A DNA stretch of 64,000 bases from Pseudoips prasinana (taxonomy: Eukaryota > Arthropoda > Insecta > Lepidoptera > Nolidae). Both the position numbers and the translations under genes were made by a program. The stretch lies in NCBI GenBank assembly GCA_951640165.1, contig OX621255.1:20496001-20560000 (forward strand). Direction: 5' to 3'. Under the pieces are notes generated by a model. It worked only from the letters and a program-made list of their open reading frames with translations. It did no database searches and was not told where the DNA came from. Shown piece after piece: positions 62,686-64,000 of this stretch. Each line of letters starts with the position of its first letter. Position 1 is the first letter of the stretch.

Positions 62686-63499
62686 ACAAATGTTCTTCAT
62701 CATAAATGAACACCTTTCTTACATTTCTTACAAAATAACTCCTACAGGACCATCAGTCTAGGATTTAATTTATTTATTCTTAAAAAATTTTAATGATTTA
62801 ATTTTGATGAACAGTTAAGCGATTAATAACCGCGGATAAAATATTGCCGAACAGCTAAGCAGTAAAAACATCACGAATAGTTGCCGTCATAATCCGCGTG
62901 TATTATACTTATATTCATAATCCCAAATCTCTAATAAATACTGTCCATAATATCAATGCTAAGACTTTGACAAAATCAAGCGTGGATATTACGGTATGTC
63001 ACTAAATACATATAACATTGATAGAAATAGGAGCGCTAAATCTAAACTAATATGGACGACTTGGTGTACAGATAAAATTTTTATGAGTTTATGTTACGCC
63101 TAGTATAAGACCCATATATTTTTTTGTATAACTGTTGAAACAAATAAATAAAAAATAGTCCTAGAAACTTAGTGCACACCTTTATCGCTACTTGGTAATA
63201 ATATATTGAAACGGTACAAATCTTGTACTTTCATACAAATAACAAATCAAATGGTGGCGTCATACACATAGTATTCCATTGTTTAACCCCATTGTTTTAT
63301 TGTAATCGAACGAATTGTTCCGTTTTGTGACCGCCTTTGTAATTGTTTCAAAGTGAAAATGTAAAGCAACGATTGATGGGTTTCTTTTGTTTTTGAAATA
63401 ATACGCATGTTACTGAAGTATTAGTTAATGTGAGTTAAAAGTAGTTCCGTTCGATTTTTCACACTTAATTTTGCATATATTGAACCGTGTGGTTACCGG
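62686..63499. other. no feature recognised
   Basis: AT-rich. No coding, tRNA head or inverted ends seen. Confidence 0.4.
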
Positions 63500-63740
63500 C
63501 CCAGAAAGAATAACACGGCCACGTCATTCCATCCCGTGGGTATCGTAGAAGGCGAATAAGGGATACAGTAGGTACTCGGGCTGCATCACCACCCGTGTAC
63601 TAGCTACCAAGTAACTGCCGACGCCAAATCGCTTGCCGAGCGCGATGACTAAGCCAAACAGCTCCAAATGGCAACGCTATAGTAACATTTAGGGAACAAA
63701 GGCCTATGTTTCGCAGTGGACAGTATCAGGTTCATGATGA
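63500..63740 (+). mobile_element. family-E-like repeat, diverged subfamily
   Basis: CATTCCATCCCGTGGGTATC and GTAGAAGGCGAATAAGGGAT replace the usual CATCTCATCCCGTGGGGGGC. It ends GGCCTATGTTTCGCAGTGGA with a GATGATGATGAT tail. Confidence 0.5.
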
Positions 63741-64000
63741 TGATGATTATTATGTAATAATCAAATTAAATAGACTAAAAAAAATTGTAAGAAATGGCAA
63801 AATAAATTCTCAGTCATTAACATAACACCCCGATTCACAAGTCCGCAGTTGCGATGGTGGCAATATGAACAGTTCAATGTACGCCTTGTTTTTTTTCATA
63901 CGAGTTGTATTAGTCAGTAGTTTATATGATATTTAAATTAGTTTAGTGGTTTAAAAGGCAGAATCGCCATTATCACTTTTATTATTGTCATTACGGTGAC
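63741..64000. other. no feature recognised
   Basis: AT-rich end of the window. Confidence 0.4.

Overview
This looks like nuclear DNA of an insect, almost certainly a moth or butterfly (Lepidoptera). It is AT-rich and packed with families typical of that order: tRNA-derived SINEs, Lep1-like Helitron derivatives ending in CTAG, RTE-type LINE 3' ends, mariner and Tc1 elements, Jockey- and R1-type LINEs, and many short foldback MITEs. No complete host gene was recognised. Two weak host-gene hints exist: a promoter-like, GC-rich start on the minus strand at the left edge (1-310), and a 222-base exon-like segment at 42930-43151.

Layout. 1-14217: repeats and short MITEs, including a 109-bp-arm foldback (1137-1410), an R1-type LINE fragment with a 16-bp target duplication (7016-8246), RTE 3' ends and SINEs. 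14218-21497: the first mariner copy, a TTA-flanked MITE, a Lep1-like Helitron and an intact Tc1 element inserted in a SINE. 21498-32523: the main structure. It is a terminal-direct-repeat element (256-bp repeats, target duplication CTAT, 4.5-kb internal region with no substantial ORF) whose left repeat is split by a nearly full-length 5.98-kb Jockey-clade LINE. 32528-46994: more repeats, the second mariner copy, clustered SINEs and the exon-like segment. 46995-50417: a Harbinger-like MITE, then a 5'-truncated LINE with an open reverse-transcriptase frame. 50418-64000: the third mariner copy inside a MITE, a Helitron-like tandem dimer, a LINE fragment nested in another repeat, a GC-rich minisatellite and several hairpins.

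How the parts relate. The autonomous-looking elements are the three mariner copies, the Tc1 element and possibly the Jockey ORF1. The Jockey ORF2 is broken, and the truncated RT element lacks its endonuclease. Most other sequence is non-autonomous and must have been moved in trans. SINE families B and C carry a 3' module and an ATT tail resembling the LINE at 47915-50417. The family-E short repeats share their 3' end with the RTE LINE. Insertions can be ordered: the terminal-repeat element has identical terminal repeats and so is young, and the Jockey insertion in it is younger still. The three mariners have the same length and encode identical proteins, which points to very recent activity.

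Limits: all boundaries come from reading terminal repeats and target duplications by eye. No database search was possible, so family names reflect recognised motifs rather than similarity scores.
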